Source: Sphaerolaimus hirsutus
Lineage: Eukaryota; Nematoda; Chromadorea; Monhysterida; Sphaerolaimidae
DNA length: 64,000 bases
Reading direction: 5' to 3'
NCBI GenBank assembly: GCA_964036195.1
Contig: OZ038452.1
Location: 27,725,785 to 27,789,784, forward strand
A program made the translations under genes and the position numbers. The first letter of the stretch is position 1, and every line of letters begins with the position of its first letter. The notes beneath the pieces were generated by a model. The model had not been told where the DNA came from and ran no database searches. It was given only the letters and a program-made list of their open reading frames with translations. Positions 21,003 through 32,840 of this stretch are shown piece by piece.

Positions 21003-21543
21003 TGTATGCCGTTTGAGGCGATGTGACGGTAATACACCGTTCTAGTTTTGTGGTCGGATAAAAGCTGCATTGATTCCGTGTGCCGATTTAATTTTCTTTT
21101 TCAAGGGGAAAAACGCTTTCTTGTACATTTTTGTCTGCTCATATCTCGGCCATTTCTTAGCCGATTTTGACCCGTGAACACTTAAAATAATCAGAATTAT
21201 CAGTGTAAGCCGCACAATGTAAGTAGCTTATTCATCCCCACTATCACGCTGGTAGCCAAATAAATCAGTGGTGAAAAACGCATTTCCAACGCGCTGACGA
21301 ATAATGATTGATAGCGGTGACAAAAGTGTGATGGGAAGGGCAAATGTTTGTGCAGTCGCTGGCTGTGTTTTGTGGGCGCGACCCCTCTTGCTTGAACTGA
21401 ACACACTTGCGAGCCCCATAAAAAGTCTGAGGAAATATTTACTTAGACAAATCGTATACTACCTGATGTTTTTCAGTCCCGCATGACATCTAATCTACGT
21501 AGGCTTTTACAGCTTATTAAAAGTTATTGTTGCCATAAAATGT
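21003..21543. other. Spacer left of element S1
   Basis: Contains CATATCTCGGCCATTTCTTAG with AACACTTAAAATAATCAG at about 21,140-21,200, a sequence shared with the F elements (42.8, 43.2, 44.2, 45.2 and 45.5 kb). It is therefore partly element-derived. No gene seen. Confidence 0.4.
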
Positions 21544-21564
21544 AATTGAGGCGTCGAATTCTAA

Positions 21565-22062
21565 AAGTCGACAAGTCCAAATTTGGAAAATTTGAGTTAA
21601 CCCCGTGAAAATGATCTGGGGATGGTCCCTCTCATTTTTCAAAATTTTCCATAAATTTTCCTACCTCACATTCCCCTATACGACCATGCCAAATTTGACC
21701 ATTTTGGGGGAAAATGGAGAAAATTTGGGCAAGAAGTCGACAAGTACGCCTAGTTTTTGGGCAAAAAGTCGACAAGTCCACCTTGTGCAGCCTTTTTTGT
21801 TGGGACAAAAAAAGCAAGAAATGTGTTAAGTCCGCTATGGGCAGTGATTTCTAAAAGTCGACAAGTACAAAAATAGCCCATAAGGCAAATTTTTTCAAGC
21901 TGGGAACAAAAATGTTTGCAAGTGCAAGAAGTCGACAAGTCCACTCCCCTGCCCATAAAATTTTTTTGGGCAAGAAGTCAACAAGTCCATGCCTGATTAG
22001 AGCTAAAAGTCGACAAGTCCATTTCATTAACGCAAGAAGTCGACAAGTCCACTTTTGTTTAC
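21565..22062 (+). repeat. Array of AAGTCGACAAGTCC motifs at the left end of S1
   Basis: Eight copies of the 14-15 bp motif (A/G)AAGTCGACAAGTCCA, all in the same direction, at about 21,566, 21,735, 21,767, 21,857, 21,928, 21,976 (one base changed), 22,006 and 22,034. They are spaced irregularly (about 28-170 bp) in otherwise unique sequence. The terminal inverted repeat ends with the same motif. This is the layout of multiple subterminal transposase-binding sites known from En/Spm, Ac and P elements. Confidence 0.75.
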
Positions 22063-22079
22063 TGAACATTGTTTGTAAA

Positions 22080-24075
22080 AGTAGTGCCATTTCCATGGCG
22101 TTGGCGCCATTTTTATGGAGTGGCACTATTGACTCCAAAGTAGCGCCATTTCCATGGCGTTGGCGCCATTTTTATGGAGTGTTGCTGTTGACTCCAAAGT
22201 AGCGCCATTTCCATGGCGTTGGCGCCATTTTTATGGAGTGGCACTATTGACTCCAAAGTAGCGCCATTTCCATGGCGTTGGTGCCATTTTTATGGAGTGG
22301 CACTATTGACTCCAAAGTAGCGCCATTTCCATGGCGTTGGCGCCATTTTTATGGAGTGTTGCTGTTGACTCCAAAGTAGCGCCATTTCCATGGCGTTGGC
22401 GCCATTTTTATGGAGTGGCACTATTGACTCCAAAATAGCGTTATTTCCATGGCGTTGGCGCCATTTTTATGGAGTGACACTATTGACTCCAAAGTAGCGC
22501 CATTTCCATGGCGTTGGCGCCATTTTTATGGAGTGTTGCTGTTGACTCCAAAGTAGCGCCATTTCCATGGCTTGGCGCCATTTTTATGGAGTGGCACTAT
22601 TGACTCCAAAGTAGCGCCATTTCCATGGCGTTGGCGCCATTTTTATGGAGTGGCACTATTGACTCCAAAGTAGCGCCATTTCCATGGCGTTGGCGCCATT
22701 TTTATGGAGTGTTGCTGTTGACTCCAAAGTAGCGCCATTTCCATGGCGTTGGCGCCATTTTTATGGAGTGTTGCTGTTGACTCCAAAGTAGCGCCATTTC
22801 CATGGCGTTGGCGCCATTTTTTTGGAGTGGCACTATTGACTTCAAAGTAGCGCCATTTCCATGGCATTGGCGCCATTTTTTTTGAGTGGCACTATTGACT
22901 CCAAAGTAGCACCATTTCCATGGCGTTGGCACCATTTTTATGGAGTGTTGCTGTTGACTCCAAAGTAGTGCCATTTCCATGGCATTGGCGCCATTTTTAT
23001 GGAGTGGCACTATTGACTCCAAAATAGCGTTATTTCCATGGCGTTGGCGCCATTTTTATGGAGTGGCACTATTGACTCCAAAGTAGCGCCATTTCCATGG
23101 CGTTGGCGCCATTTTTATGGAGTGGCACTATTGACTCCAAAGTAGCGCCATTTCCATGGCGTTGGCGCCATTTTTTTGGAGTGGCACTATTGACTCCAAA
23201 GTAGCGCCATTTCCATGGCGTTGGCACCATTTTTATGGAGTGTTGCTGTTGACTCCAAAGTAGTGCCATTTCCATGGCATTGGCGCCATTTTTATGGAGT
23301 GGCACTATTGACTCCAAAATAGCGTTATTTCCATGGCGTTGGCGCCATTTTTATGGAGTGGCACTATTGACTCCAAAGTAGCGCCATTTCCATGGCGTTG
23401 GCGCCATTTTTATGGAGTGTTGCTGTTGACTCCAAAGTAGCGCCATTTCCATGGCGTTGGCGCCATTTTTATGGAGTGGCACTATTGACTCCAAAGTAGC
23501 GCCATTTCCATGGCGTTGGCGCCATTTTTATGGAGTGGCACTATTGACTCCAAAGTAGCGCCATTTCCATGGCGTTGGCGCCATTTTTTTGGAGTGGCAC
23601 TATTGACTCCAAAGTAGCGCCATTTCCATGGCGTTGGCGCCATTTTTTTTGAGTGGCACTATTGACTCCAAAGTAGCGCCATTTCCATGGCGTTGGCACC
23701 ATTTTTATGGAGTGTTGCTGTTGACTCCAAAGTAGTGCCATTTCCATGGCATTGGCGCCATTTTTATGGAGTGGCACTATTGACTCCAAAATAGCGTTAT
23801 TTCCATGGCGTTGGCGCCATTTTTATGGAGTGGCACTATTGACTCCAAAGTAGCGCCATTTCCATGGCGTTGGCGCCATTTTTATGGAGTGTTGCTGTTG
23901 ACTCCAAAGTAGCGCCATTTCCATGGCGTTGGCGCCATTTTTATGGAGTGGCACTATTGACTACAAAGTAGCGCCATTTCCATGGCGTTGGCGCCATTTT
24001 TATGGAGTGGCGCTATCAACTCCAAAATGGCGCCATTTCCATGGCGTTGGCACCATTTTTCTGGAGTGGCACTAC
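22080..24075 (+). repeat. 59-bp tandem satellite, left arm of S1 (about 34 copies)
   Basis: Monomer begins TAGCGCCATTTCCATGGCGT, continues TGGCGCCATTTTTATGGAGT and ends GGCACTATTGACTCCAAAG. The period is strictly 59 (one copy has a 1-bp deletion near 22,570). Main variants are TGTTGCTGTTGACTCC for TGGCACTATTGACTCC, AAAATAGCGTTATTTCC, and TTTTTTTGGAG for TTTTTATGGAG. Because 59 is not a multiple of 3, the long frames across it simply repeat every 177 bp and are not genes. Confidence 0.95.
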
Positions 24076-24655
24076 ACTTTTTTTCAAAAAAATTTTTAAT
24101 ATTTTTTAAATATTTTTTTCAACATTTTTTTCAAATTTTTTTCCAAAATTTTTTTATAATTTTTTTTAATTTTTTTTTTCAAATTTTTTTTTAATTTTTT
24201 TTTAAACTTTTTTTAATTTTTTTTTAAATTTTTTTTATTTTATTTTATTTTTTATTATTTTTTTAAAGTTTTTTAATTTTTTTTTGTTTCAATTTTTTTC
24301 TTTAATTTTTATATTTTTTTAATATTTTTTCTCAAATTTTTTTTTCTTTTTTTTAATTTTTTTTATTATTTTTTTTCAATTTTTTTTCTAATTTTTTTAT
24401 ATAATTTTTTTAAATTTTTTTATTATTTTTTTTTCACATTTTTTTTGTTTCAATTTATTTTTCAAATTTTTTTTTATTTTATTTATTTTTTATTTATTTT
24501 TTTATTATTTTTTTTTATTTTCTTTAAAAAATTTTTCACATTTTTTTTTTATTTTTGAAAAAAAAATTTTTTTAAAATTTTTTTTCCAAATTTTTTTCTT
24601 CAAATTTTCTTAAAAATTTTTTTGTTAAATTTTTTTTTTCTCAAATTTTGTGTTC
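24076..24655 (+). repeat. Poly-T-rich tract in S1
   Basis: About 580 bp made almost wholly of T-runs of 4-10 separated by A, AA or C (for example TTTTTTTTAATTTTTT). The mirror tract of A-runs lies on the other side of the core. Confidence 0.9.
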
Positions 24656-24990
24656 AAATTTTTCCATTTCCTTGGCTCCGTTCCAATGCAAGAGTCTTGT
24701 ATGATAGGGCCAACACTAGATATATAACCATGTATATGAATGAAAATAGAGATTATGAAGGTGGAAATTGGCAAAGTAGAGCAAATTTGACAATTTTTAG
24801 CTAACTTTGAGTTTTCACTCTCATTAGTATAATACGCAACTGATAAGTGGGATGAGGGCCACGTTCTGATACATGACCCAATCCGTTCCAATCCTTTGAA
24901 TATGGCGACGCAAAAATGACGTCATGCACTCTCCACTGGAGAGATTGACGCAAATGTTTGTAGGGTGATACGTCTGCCAACTTATACATA
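24656..24990 (-). repeat. Core sequence K inside S1
   Basis: Unique core with CTTGGCTCCGTTCCAA, GAAGGTGGAAATTGGCAAAG and CACTCTCCACTGGAGAGA. The same roughly 350-bp sequence is found in F2 (44,636-44,992) and in S2 (58,960-59,330). S1 lacks about 50 bp (GCGGATTTTGAAATTTTGGC...) that S2 and F2 keep. No frame longer than about 90 codons. Confidence 0.75.
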
Positions 24991-25264
24991 ATTTTATTTA
25001 TTGAGTTTTATCAATTTTGCTTATCAATTATTTCAACAATACAATATTTTTTCAGAATCACACAAAATTAAACAATGAACAACAGTGTCATCTCAGTAAC
25101 ATCTAGGGATGGAAAGTACATCCTAGTACAACTAGTCTAGTTTTTGATACAACCCTGAACAATAATGTCCGTAACAAATCATGGCAGCATGCTAACTCAA
25201 ATTAAATCTGAAAAAGATTCACATAATAGGGCCAACTTCTTCCACTGAAGAATAAAAGCAACTT

Positions 25265-25622
25265 AAAAACTTAAAACTTTATTTAAAAAATTTAAAAACA
25301 ATAAAAAAGAAAAAAAAAATATTTAAAAAAATTTTGAAAAAAAGAAGAAAAAAATTGATACAAAAATGTTTAAAAAAATTTTAGAAAATTTTGGAAAAAA
25401 AAGAAAAAATAATAATAAAAAAATTTTTATTTAAAAATTAAAAAAAAAATTGAAAAAAAAATGTATAAAAAAATTCTTAAAAAAATTTGCAAAAAAATTT
25501 TTTCAAAGATAAAATTTGGAGAAAAAAATTTGAAAAAAGTTATAAAAATAAAGAAAAATTTGAAAAAAAATTTGAAAAAAATTTATAAAAAAAATTTGAA
25601 AATTTTTGTTGAAAATTTTGGA
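25265..25622 (+). repeat. Poly-A-rich tract in S1
   Basis: A-runs with single T or G breaks; mirror image of the T-rich tract at 24,076-24,655. Confidence 0.85.
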
Positions 25623-26610
25623 GTCGACAGCACCACTCCATAAAAATGGCGCCAATGCCATGGAAATGGTGCTATTTTGGAGTTGTTAGCACCACTCCAT
25701 AAAAATGGCGCCAATGCCATGGAAATGGCGCTATTTTGGAGTTGATAGCGCCACTCCATAAAAATGGTGCCAATGCCATGGAAATGGCGCTACTTTGGAG
25801 TCAATAGTGCCACTCCATAAAAATGGCGCCAACGCCATGGAAATGGCGCTATTTTGAAGTTGATAGTGCCACTCCATAAAAATGGTGCCAACGCCATGGA
25901 AATGGCGCTACTTTGGAGTCGATAGTGCCACTCCATAAAAATGGCGCCAACGCCATGGAAATGGCGCTACTTTGGAGTCAATAGTGCCACTCCATAAAAA
26001 TGGCGCCAACGCCATGGAAATGGCGCTACTTTGGAGTCAATAGTGCCACTCCATAAAAATGGCGCCAACGCCATGGAAATGGCGCTGTTTTGAAGTTGAT
26101 AGTGCCACTCCATAAAAATGGCGCCAACGCCATGGAAATGGCGCTATTTTGAAGTTGATAGTGCCACTCCATAAAAATGGTGCCAACGCCATGGAAATGG
26201 CGCTACTTTGGAGTCGATAGTGCCACTCCATAAAAATGGCGCCAACGCCATGGAAATGGCGCTATTTTGAAGTTGATAGTGCCACTCCATAAAAATGGTG
26301 CCAACGCCATGGAAATGGCACTATTTTGGAGTTGATAGTGCCACTCCATAAAAATGGCGCCAACGCCATGGAAATGGCGCTATTTTGGAGTTGATAGTGC
26401 CACTCCATAAAAATGGCGCCAACGCCATGGAAATGGCACTATTTTGGAGTTGATAGCGCCACTCAATAAAAATGGCGCCAACACCATGGAAATGGCGCTA
26501 TTTTGAAGTTGATAGCACCACTCCATAAAAATGGCGCCAACGCCATGGAAATGGCGCTATTTTGGAGTTGATAGCGCCACTCAATAAAAATGGCGCAACT
26601 TCCAGGTGCT
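25623..26610 (-). repeat. 59-bp tandem satellite, right arm of S1 (about 17 copies, reversed)
   Basis: Reverse complement of the left-arm monomer (CTCCATAAAAATGGCGCCAA CGCCATGGAAATGGCGCTA). Common variants here are GTTGATAGTGCC for GTCAATAGTGCC, different from those of the left arm. Confidence 0.95.
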
Positions 26611-27117
26611 TTTAAATCAAATGTTTGCAAGTGCAAAAAGTCGACAAGTCCACATGGTTTAAAGCAAGAAGTCGACAAGTCCGAAGGTGTTTGCAGCAAG
26701 AAGTCGACAAGTCCACCTTTGTTTACTGGATTTTGCTGCTGATTTCTTGCAAATATCCAAATGGCATTTTATGGACACCCCATTTTTCACATAAACGTTG
26801 AGAGCAGGGGTTGAAAATTTGACACTTTATTGTCAACATATGGAACTTAATGTAAAGCATGAGAGAGCCAGATTGGACACGCTGCACAGACCAGAAATTG
26901 GATCTGAAACTTAAAATGCGATTTACTCGAAATCACATTTTGTGGACTTGTCGACTTTTAGAATTAGACGCCTCAATTATGTAAATAAATATTTATCTGA
27001 ACCGCGGTGATGGGCAATTAAAAAATGACACGGGAGAATGGTGAACTTTCCGGCACATGGATGTAATAACAGCGAAAATAGACGCAAATGTGACCAAAAA
27101 ACAAAAAAAACAGTTAC

Positions 27118-27292
27118 ATATGTCTGGTAAATTGAGAAAATCGCTTGACTGCGACGCGGCGGCGGCTGCAGCGGCAGCGCTAACGGCGTTGAAAATGTTC
27201 TGCTGCTGGTGCAGCTGGGCGAGCAGCTCGTTCGCATTCAAGCCCAACAAATTGAATGGGGCCCCGGCGTTGCCGCTTTGCGTCGTGTGCAC
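27118..27292 (-). CDS. Exon of an unidentified gene, Q- and A-rich (partial)
   Basis: Bounded by acceptor CTCCTTCAG (27,293 side) and donor GTAACT (27,117 side). Starts in phase 0 and ends in phase 1, 58 codons. The product reads NLLGLNANELLAQLHQQQNIF, then eight alanines, then SQSSDFLNLPD. The GC-rich, CpG-containing codon usage contrasts with the AT-rich surroundings and resembles the exons of HUWE1 and USP5. Such mixed Q/A/S-rich segments with an amphipathic leucine helix are typical of transcription factors and co-regulators, but I do not recognise the protein. Upstream exons on the same strand may be those at 29,761-29,853 and 33,541-33,633. The next exon downstream is not found; it would have to lie beyond S1. 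Confidence 0.5.
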
Positions 27293-27919
27293 CTGAAGGA
27301 GTTTTGACAACGTTTGCCAAAGCGTTTGAAACAGGTGCCAATCCCAGATCCTGTAAAAAGCCCTGAAAAATGTCGAATGTCATGCAAAGAGTCAAAAGTC
27401 ATGGAAAATGGCCTGCAAAATGACAACTAACCTAGCAAAAAGCCCTGTAAAATGTCGAATGTCAGGGCACTTTATGAGACTTTTGACGCTGCATGACATT
27501 TGACATTTGAGTTTTGATAAATGGCAAAAGTCCCGTAAAATGTCAAATCTCATGTAAAGTATGAAAAGTTATGGGAAATGCCTGCCAAATGGCAAGTACA
27601 TGACACTTTATGAAGCTTTTAACGTTGCACGACATTTGACATTTCAAATTTATATCTGTTAAAGTGCCATTAAATGCTCAGCCAGCAATCACATACGTGG
27701 AACAAACGCAATCACACAATCAACAGCTGCCAATCTCAGATCCTGTAAAAAGCCCTGTAACATGTCAAATGTCATGCAAAGTGTCAAAAGTCATGGAAAA
27801 TGGCCTGCAAAATGGCAACTAACCTAGCAAAAAGCCCTGTAAAATGTCATGTAGTGTGAAAAGTTATAGAAAGTGCCCTAGATCCTAGATTTTGTAAAAA
27901 GCCCTGTAAAATGTCAAAT

Positions 27920-28414
27920 CAGGGGCGTATCCAGGATGTTTGACCGGGGGGGGGGGCTGCTTGTTTACGGAGGCCGGCGAGCGGGGGGGGGGGGGCTCAG
28001 GGTTCAAACGGGATCGACTTTTTGGGATCGGGATTCACTTTTTGAGATTTTGGGATTGGGATCGGGATCGGGATTAGAGTTTCGGGATCGGGATTGGTAT
28101 TTTGAGATTTCGTGATCGGGATCGGGATTGGCCGGGATTGGGGTCACGGGATCGGGATTGGCATTTTTTCGGGATCGGGATTGGGGTCTAGGGATACAAA
28201 TACAGCAAATAGCACACGATCGAGTCGTTTTTTAACGATTTGCGGCTACAGGGAGCAAATATGATGATAATACCTCATCTCTGGTAATAAATGCATTGCG
28301 CGCAAATTTTTTTTTGCTGATGTTGAAAAAGTCAGATTTTCCGGTCACTTTCTGGTCTCACCCGGGAAGGGGGGGGCTGCAGCCCCCCCGGCCACCCCCC
28401 TGGATACGGCCCTG
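27920..28414 (-). mobile_element. hAT-type MITE, family C (copy C2), carrying a family D fragment
   Basis: CAGGGGCGTATCCAGG...GGATACGGCCCTG with perfect target duplication TGTCAAAT (27,912-27,919, 28,415-28,422). From about 28,011 to 28,195 it holds the left arm of family D (AGGGTTCAAACGGGATC and GGGATC hexamers) without a right end. Confidence 0.85.
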
Positions 28415-28584
28415 TGTCAAATGTCATGTAGTGTGAAAAGTTATAGAAAGTGCCCTGCTAAAAAGCCAAGTTTTTTTCAAACCCGTGAAATATAGGTTTC
28501 ATTACACATAGCTGCTAAAGTGCCATTAAATGCTCAACCAGTATTTATTTAGGAGTGCTACAGTAAATATCAGAACTGTGAATA

Positions 28585-29057
28585 CAGGGGTCTCCAGGAT
28601 TTTGGCCCTCGCGGGGGCTGGATAGATAGCAAATCGCTCCTCCGGAGGGATAGATAGCTGAAAAAAATTTCTGGGGGGGGCTTGGGGGTGGCTCGCGGGG
28701 GCAAATTATAGAGGTTTTTTCAGTGCATAGAAGGCAAAAAGGGGGAAAAATCAGTAAAAACGGGCTAAAAATGGTTAAAAATAGGTATTTAAACATGTAC
28801 ATAGGCGAAAGCCGCAATTTTGAAGGTGAAAAACTATAAAATGGTATGAAAAGTAGGGATTTTGAGCGAAAATTGGGACAAAATTTCTCAAAAATCACTC
28901 CAGATAGGTAGGTAGCTGAGCGATTTGGGGGGGAGGCTAAGGGGGTAGTAGCCAAAAATTTTGCCTCGGGATAGATAGATAGCTGAGCGGCCTCCGGGAT
29001 AGATAGATAGCTGACGGATTTGGGGGGGGCAGCCCCCCCCCCCCTAGGAGACCCCTG
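28585..29057 (-). mobile_element. hAT-type MITE, family A (copy A3)
   Basis: CAGGGGTCTCCAGG...CCTAGGAGACCCCTG with perfect 8-bp target duplication TGTGAATA (28,577-28,584 and 29,058-29,065). It interrupts the repeat phrase CAGAACTGTGAATAGTTGGC. Confidence 0.95.
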
Positions 29058-29129
29058 TGTGAATAGTTGGCATTTTGCAGGGCATTTTCCATGAGTTTTG
29101 AACGCCAGGTGGCAAACCCAGACGTATGA

Positions 29130-29208
29130 AATTACCTTGAAATACCGCCAGGGGATGTATTATTTAACCAGCAAAATTTGAAGGGGGGGGGTAATTCGAA
29201 ATAGCTAT
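29130..29208. mobile_element. Family B relic
   Basis: ATTACCTTGAAATACCGCC followed by GGGGGGGGTAATTCGAAATA; both arms are shortened. It is duplicated at about 32,912-32,986 in the second tandem unit. Confidence 0.4.
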
Positions 29209-29760
29209 CATTGACATGCTTCCAAACCAAGACATAAATCAGTGCCAGCACAGAGTATCAATCCCGCCCAATATTTTCAACAAAAGAAACAATGTAAACA
29301 CCGGACCCGTTGGAGGCGTCCAGGGCGGCGCTGCCAGTCTCTGAGCCATTGGTCATGTTTGCCCAGCGGGCGATCCGCGACAGGGCACTTTGTATGACTT
29401 TTGACACTTTGCATCACATTTGACATTTTACGGGGTCTGGGAGTGGATGACAAATGAACCAAATGAAATCCCATTTGGGCGTGTGACAAAACCTCAAAGC
29501 CACACAAAGCTGGGGCCAGTTCCGCAAGTGGAGATCTAAAATGGCAAACAAAGTGAATTGAGAAGTAAAATGGCAAAACCGAATTGAATTGAGAAATTAA
29601 AATAGCAAAAGCGAAGAGATATTACGTTTTTATTTTTATCTTTTTACTACGCTTTGCCAATTTACTTGCCATTTTACTTCGTTTTTTTTTCATTTAACTT
29701 CTCACTTCTCCACTTGCGGAAATGGCACCTGGTCGGGAACAAAAAAATTTATGAAATCAC

Positions 29761-29853
29761 CTGTGCATTGGGATTGGTGACTATGGCGCCCGGTTGTACC
29801 GTCATTCTTGGTTGCTGTTGCATTTGCTGCTGCTGCCAATCCCAGATCAAGTC
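29761..29853 (-). CDS. Candidate Q-rich exon, copy 1
   Basis: Donor GCACAG|GTGATT at 29,760. Acceptor TTTTACAG at 29,854 gives 31 codons in phase 0 at both ends (WQQQQMQQQPRM, TVQPGAIVTNPNAQ). Its phase fits the exon at 27,118-27,292. The acceptor and the first seven codons overlap the repeat phrase CCAATCCCAGATC, so the true exon may begin later, at one of the CAG triplets. Unidentified gene. Confidence 0.4.
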
Positions 29854-30982
29854 CTGTAAAATGTCAAATGTCATGCAAAGTGTCAAATGTCATGGAAAAT
29901 GGTCTGCAAAATGGCAACTACAGTGTCAAGTGTTTAGAGTTTTGATAAATGACCATAGGGGGCAGTCCCAGACCTAGCAAAAAAGCCTGTAAAATGTCAA
30001 ATGTCATGGAAAATGGCCTGCATAATGGCAACTACAGGGCACTTTATGAGACTTTTGACGCTGCATGACATTTGAGTTTTGATAAATGGTGTCAGGGGGC
30101 AGTCCCAGACTCCCAGATCTAACAAAAAGGGCTGTAAACGGTCAAATGTCATGGAAAATTGCCTGCAAAATGGCAACTACCAGACACTTTATGAGACTTT
30201 TGATGCTGCATGACATTTCAGTTTTGATAAATGGCAAAAGTCGTGTAAAATGTCAAATGTCATGTAAAGTGTGAAAAGTCATGGGAATTGCCTGCCAAAA
30301 TGGCAAGTACATAGCACTTTATGAGACTTTGAACATTGCATGACATTTGACATTTGAGTCTTGATAAATGACCACAGGGGGCAGTCCCAGACCTAGCAAA
30401 AAGACCCTGTAAAATGTCATGTACTGTGAAAAGTTATAGAAAGTGCCCTGCTAAAAAGCTAAAAAGTTTTTTCAAACCCGCGAAATATAGGTTTCATTAC
30501 ACATAGCTGCTAAAGTGCCATTTAAAATGCTTAACCGGTATTTATTTAAAGGAGTGCTACAGTAAATACCCTGTGAATGGTTGGCATTTTGCAGGGCATT
30601 TTCCATGACTTTTGACACTTTGCATGACATTTGACATTTTACACTGCTTTTTACAGGGTCTGGGAGTAGCAACTGGGCCCAAAGCAGTTCCTCGACATCG
30701 AATGCCATGTACTGTGAGAAGTTATAGGAAGTGCCCTGCTAAAAAGCTAAGTTTTTTAAACCCGCGAAATATAGGTTTCATTACACAAAGCTGATAAAGT
30801 ACCATTAAATGCTCAACTGGTATTTATTGAGGAGTGCTACAGTAAATACCAGAACTGTGAATAGTTGGCATTTTGCAGGGCATTTTCCATGACTTTTGAC
30901 ACTTTGCATGACATTTGACATTTTACACTGCTTTTTACAGGGTCTGGGAGTAGCAACTGGGCCCAAAGCAGTTCCTCGACAT

Positions 30983-31432
30983 CAGGGTAGTATCCAGGAT
31001 TTTTGAGCGGGGGGGGGCTGCTTGTTTACGGGGGCCGGCGAACGGGGGGGGGCTCAGCCCCCCCCCTAAAATTTTTCCCTATATAGGGACGGAAAAGCGT
31101 TTTGGCGCTAGCGCCATACAAAAGCGCCACGCCATGGCGCTATTGGCGTTGGCGCCAGCGCCAGGAACCGCTTTATATGTATGTAAATATGCATACATAT
31201 ACAGCGAAATTCGGAAAAATGTATTCATTTCCAAGGATTTTGGTTTAAAGGGGCCGATCCGCTGAAAATACACTGCACGGGAAAGAAATTGCGCGCTCGC
31301 GCGCAAAATTTTTAAGAAATATCGAAAACTATATCGGAAAAGTTGCATTTTCCAGTACTTTTTAGGTCTCACCCCGGGAAGGGGGGGGGGCTGCAGCCCC
31401 CCCCCCCGCCCCCCCCCCCTGGATACGTCGTG
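30983..31432 (-). mobile_element. hAT-type MITE, family C (copy C3)
   Basis: CAGGGTAGTATCCAGG...CCTGGATACGTCGTG with perfect target duplication CTCGACAT (30,975-30,982, 31,433-31,440). 450 bp, same internal palindromes as C1. Confidence 0.95.
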
Positions 31433-32356
31433 CTCGACATCGAATGTCATGTACTGTGAGAAGTTATAAGAAGTGCCCTGCTAAAAAGCTAAGTTTTTTT
31501 AAACCCGTGAAATATAGGTTTCATTATACAAAGCTGATAAAGTGCCATTAAATGCTCAACTGGTATTTATTTAGGAGTGCTACAGTAAATACCAGAACTG
31601 TGAATAGTTAACATTTTGCAGGGCATTTTCCATGACTTTTGACACTTTGCATGACATTTGACATTTTACAGGGTCTGGGAGTGGCAACTGGGCCCAAAGC
31701 AGTTCCTCAACATTCAGTCGCCATTTTGCAGGGCAATTTCCATGACTTTTGACACTTTGCATGACATTTGACATTTTACAGGGCTTGACTTTTTGGGATC
31801 GGGATTCACTTTTTGAGATTTCGGGATTGGGATCGGGATCGGGATTAGAGTTTCGGGATCAGCATTGGTATTTTAAGATTTCGTGATCGGGATCGGGATT
31901 GCCCGGGATTGGGGTCACGGGATCGGGATTGGCATTTTTTCGGGATCGGGATTGGGGTCTAGGGATACAAATACAGCAAAAAGCACACCATCGAGTCGTT
32001 TTTTAACGATTTGCGGCTACAGGGAGCAAATATGATGATAATACCTCATCTCTGGTAATAAATGCATTGCGCGCAAATTTTATTTGCTGATGTTGAAAAA
32101 GTCAGATTTTCCGGTCACTTTCTGGTCTCACCCAGGAAGGGGGGGGGGCTGCAGCCCCCCCGGCCACCCCCCTGGATATGGCCCTGTGTCAAATGTCATG
32201 TAGTGTGAAAAGTTACAGAAAGTGCCCTGCTAAAAAGCTAAGTTTTTTTCAAACCCGTGAAATATAGGTTTCATTACACATAGCTGCTAAAGTGCCATTA
32301 AATGCTCAACCAGTATTTATTTAGGAGTGCTACAGTAAATATCAGAACTGTGAATA

Positions 32357-32840
32357 CAGGGGTCTCCAGGATTTTGACCCTCGCGGGGGCTGGATAGATA
32401 GCAAATCGCTCCTCCGGAGGGATAGATAGCTGAAAAAAATTTCTGGGGGGGGGGGCTTGGGGGTGGCTCGCGGGGGCAAATTATAGAGGTTTTTCAGTGC
32501 ATAGAAGGCAAAAAGGGGGAAAAATCAGTAAAAACGGGCTAAAAATGGCTAAAAATAGGTATTTAAACATGTACATAGGCGAAAGCCGCAATTTTGAAGG
32601 TGAAAAACTATAAAATGGTATGAAAAGTAGGGATTTTGAGCGACAATTGGGACAAAATTTCTCAAAAATCACTCCAGATAGGTAGGTAGCTGAGCGATTT
32701 GGGGGGGAGGCTAAGGGGGTTGTAGCCAAAATTTTTGCCTCGGGATAGATAGATAGCTGAGCGGCCTCCGGGATAGATAGATAGCTGACGGATTTGGGGG
32801 GGGGCAGCCCCCCCCCAGCCCCCCCCCTAGGAGACCCCTG
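32357..32840 (-). mobile_element. hAT-type MITE, family A (copy A4)
   Basis: Duplicate of A3 with the same target duplication TGTGAATA (32,349-32,356, 32,841-32,848). The C/G runs differ in length, giving 484 bp. Confidence 0.95.

Larger units (their letters stand above)
21544..26978 (+). mobile_element. Satellite-armed terminal-inverted-repeat element S1 (5.4 kb)
   Basis: Ends AATTGAGGCGTCGAATTCTA and TAGAATTAGACGCCTCAATT (about 32-bp inverted repeat including the adjoining AAAGTCGACAAGTCC), flanked by ATGT on both sides (21540-21543, 26979-26982). Layout: left end with repeated GTCGAC motifs; about 34 copies of a 59-bp satellite; a poly-T-rich tract; a unique core of about 600 bp; a poly-A-rich tract; about 17 copies of the same satellite in reverse orientation; right end with three more GTCGAC motifs. 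No transposase frame. A second copy (S2) lies at 56,471-61,700 in the opposite orientation. The 4-bp duplication is seen only here, so the superfamily stays open. Confidence 0.85.
28015..31787 (+). repeat. First unit of a 3.77 kb tandem duplication
   Basis: Starts at GACTTTTTGGGATCGGGATT inside C2. The same sequence starts again at 31,788 and runs parallel for the whole unit, including the A3/A4 and C3/C4 insertions with identical target duplications. Sequence identity is very high: matched 99-residue frames at 29,277-29,576 and 33,058-33,357 translate identically. Confidence 0.9.

Noticed and set aside
22643-23789. Long minus-strand frames reading KNGANAMEMALLWSQQQ repeats
   Set aside because: They are translations of the 59-bp satellite, repeating every 177 bp only because 59 is not divisible by 3. 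The same appears in all arms and strands.
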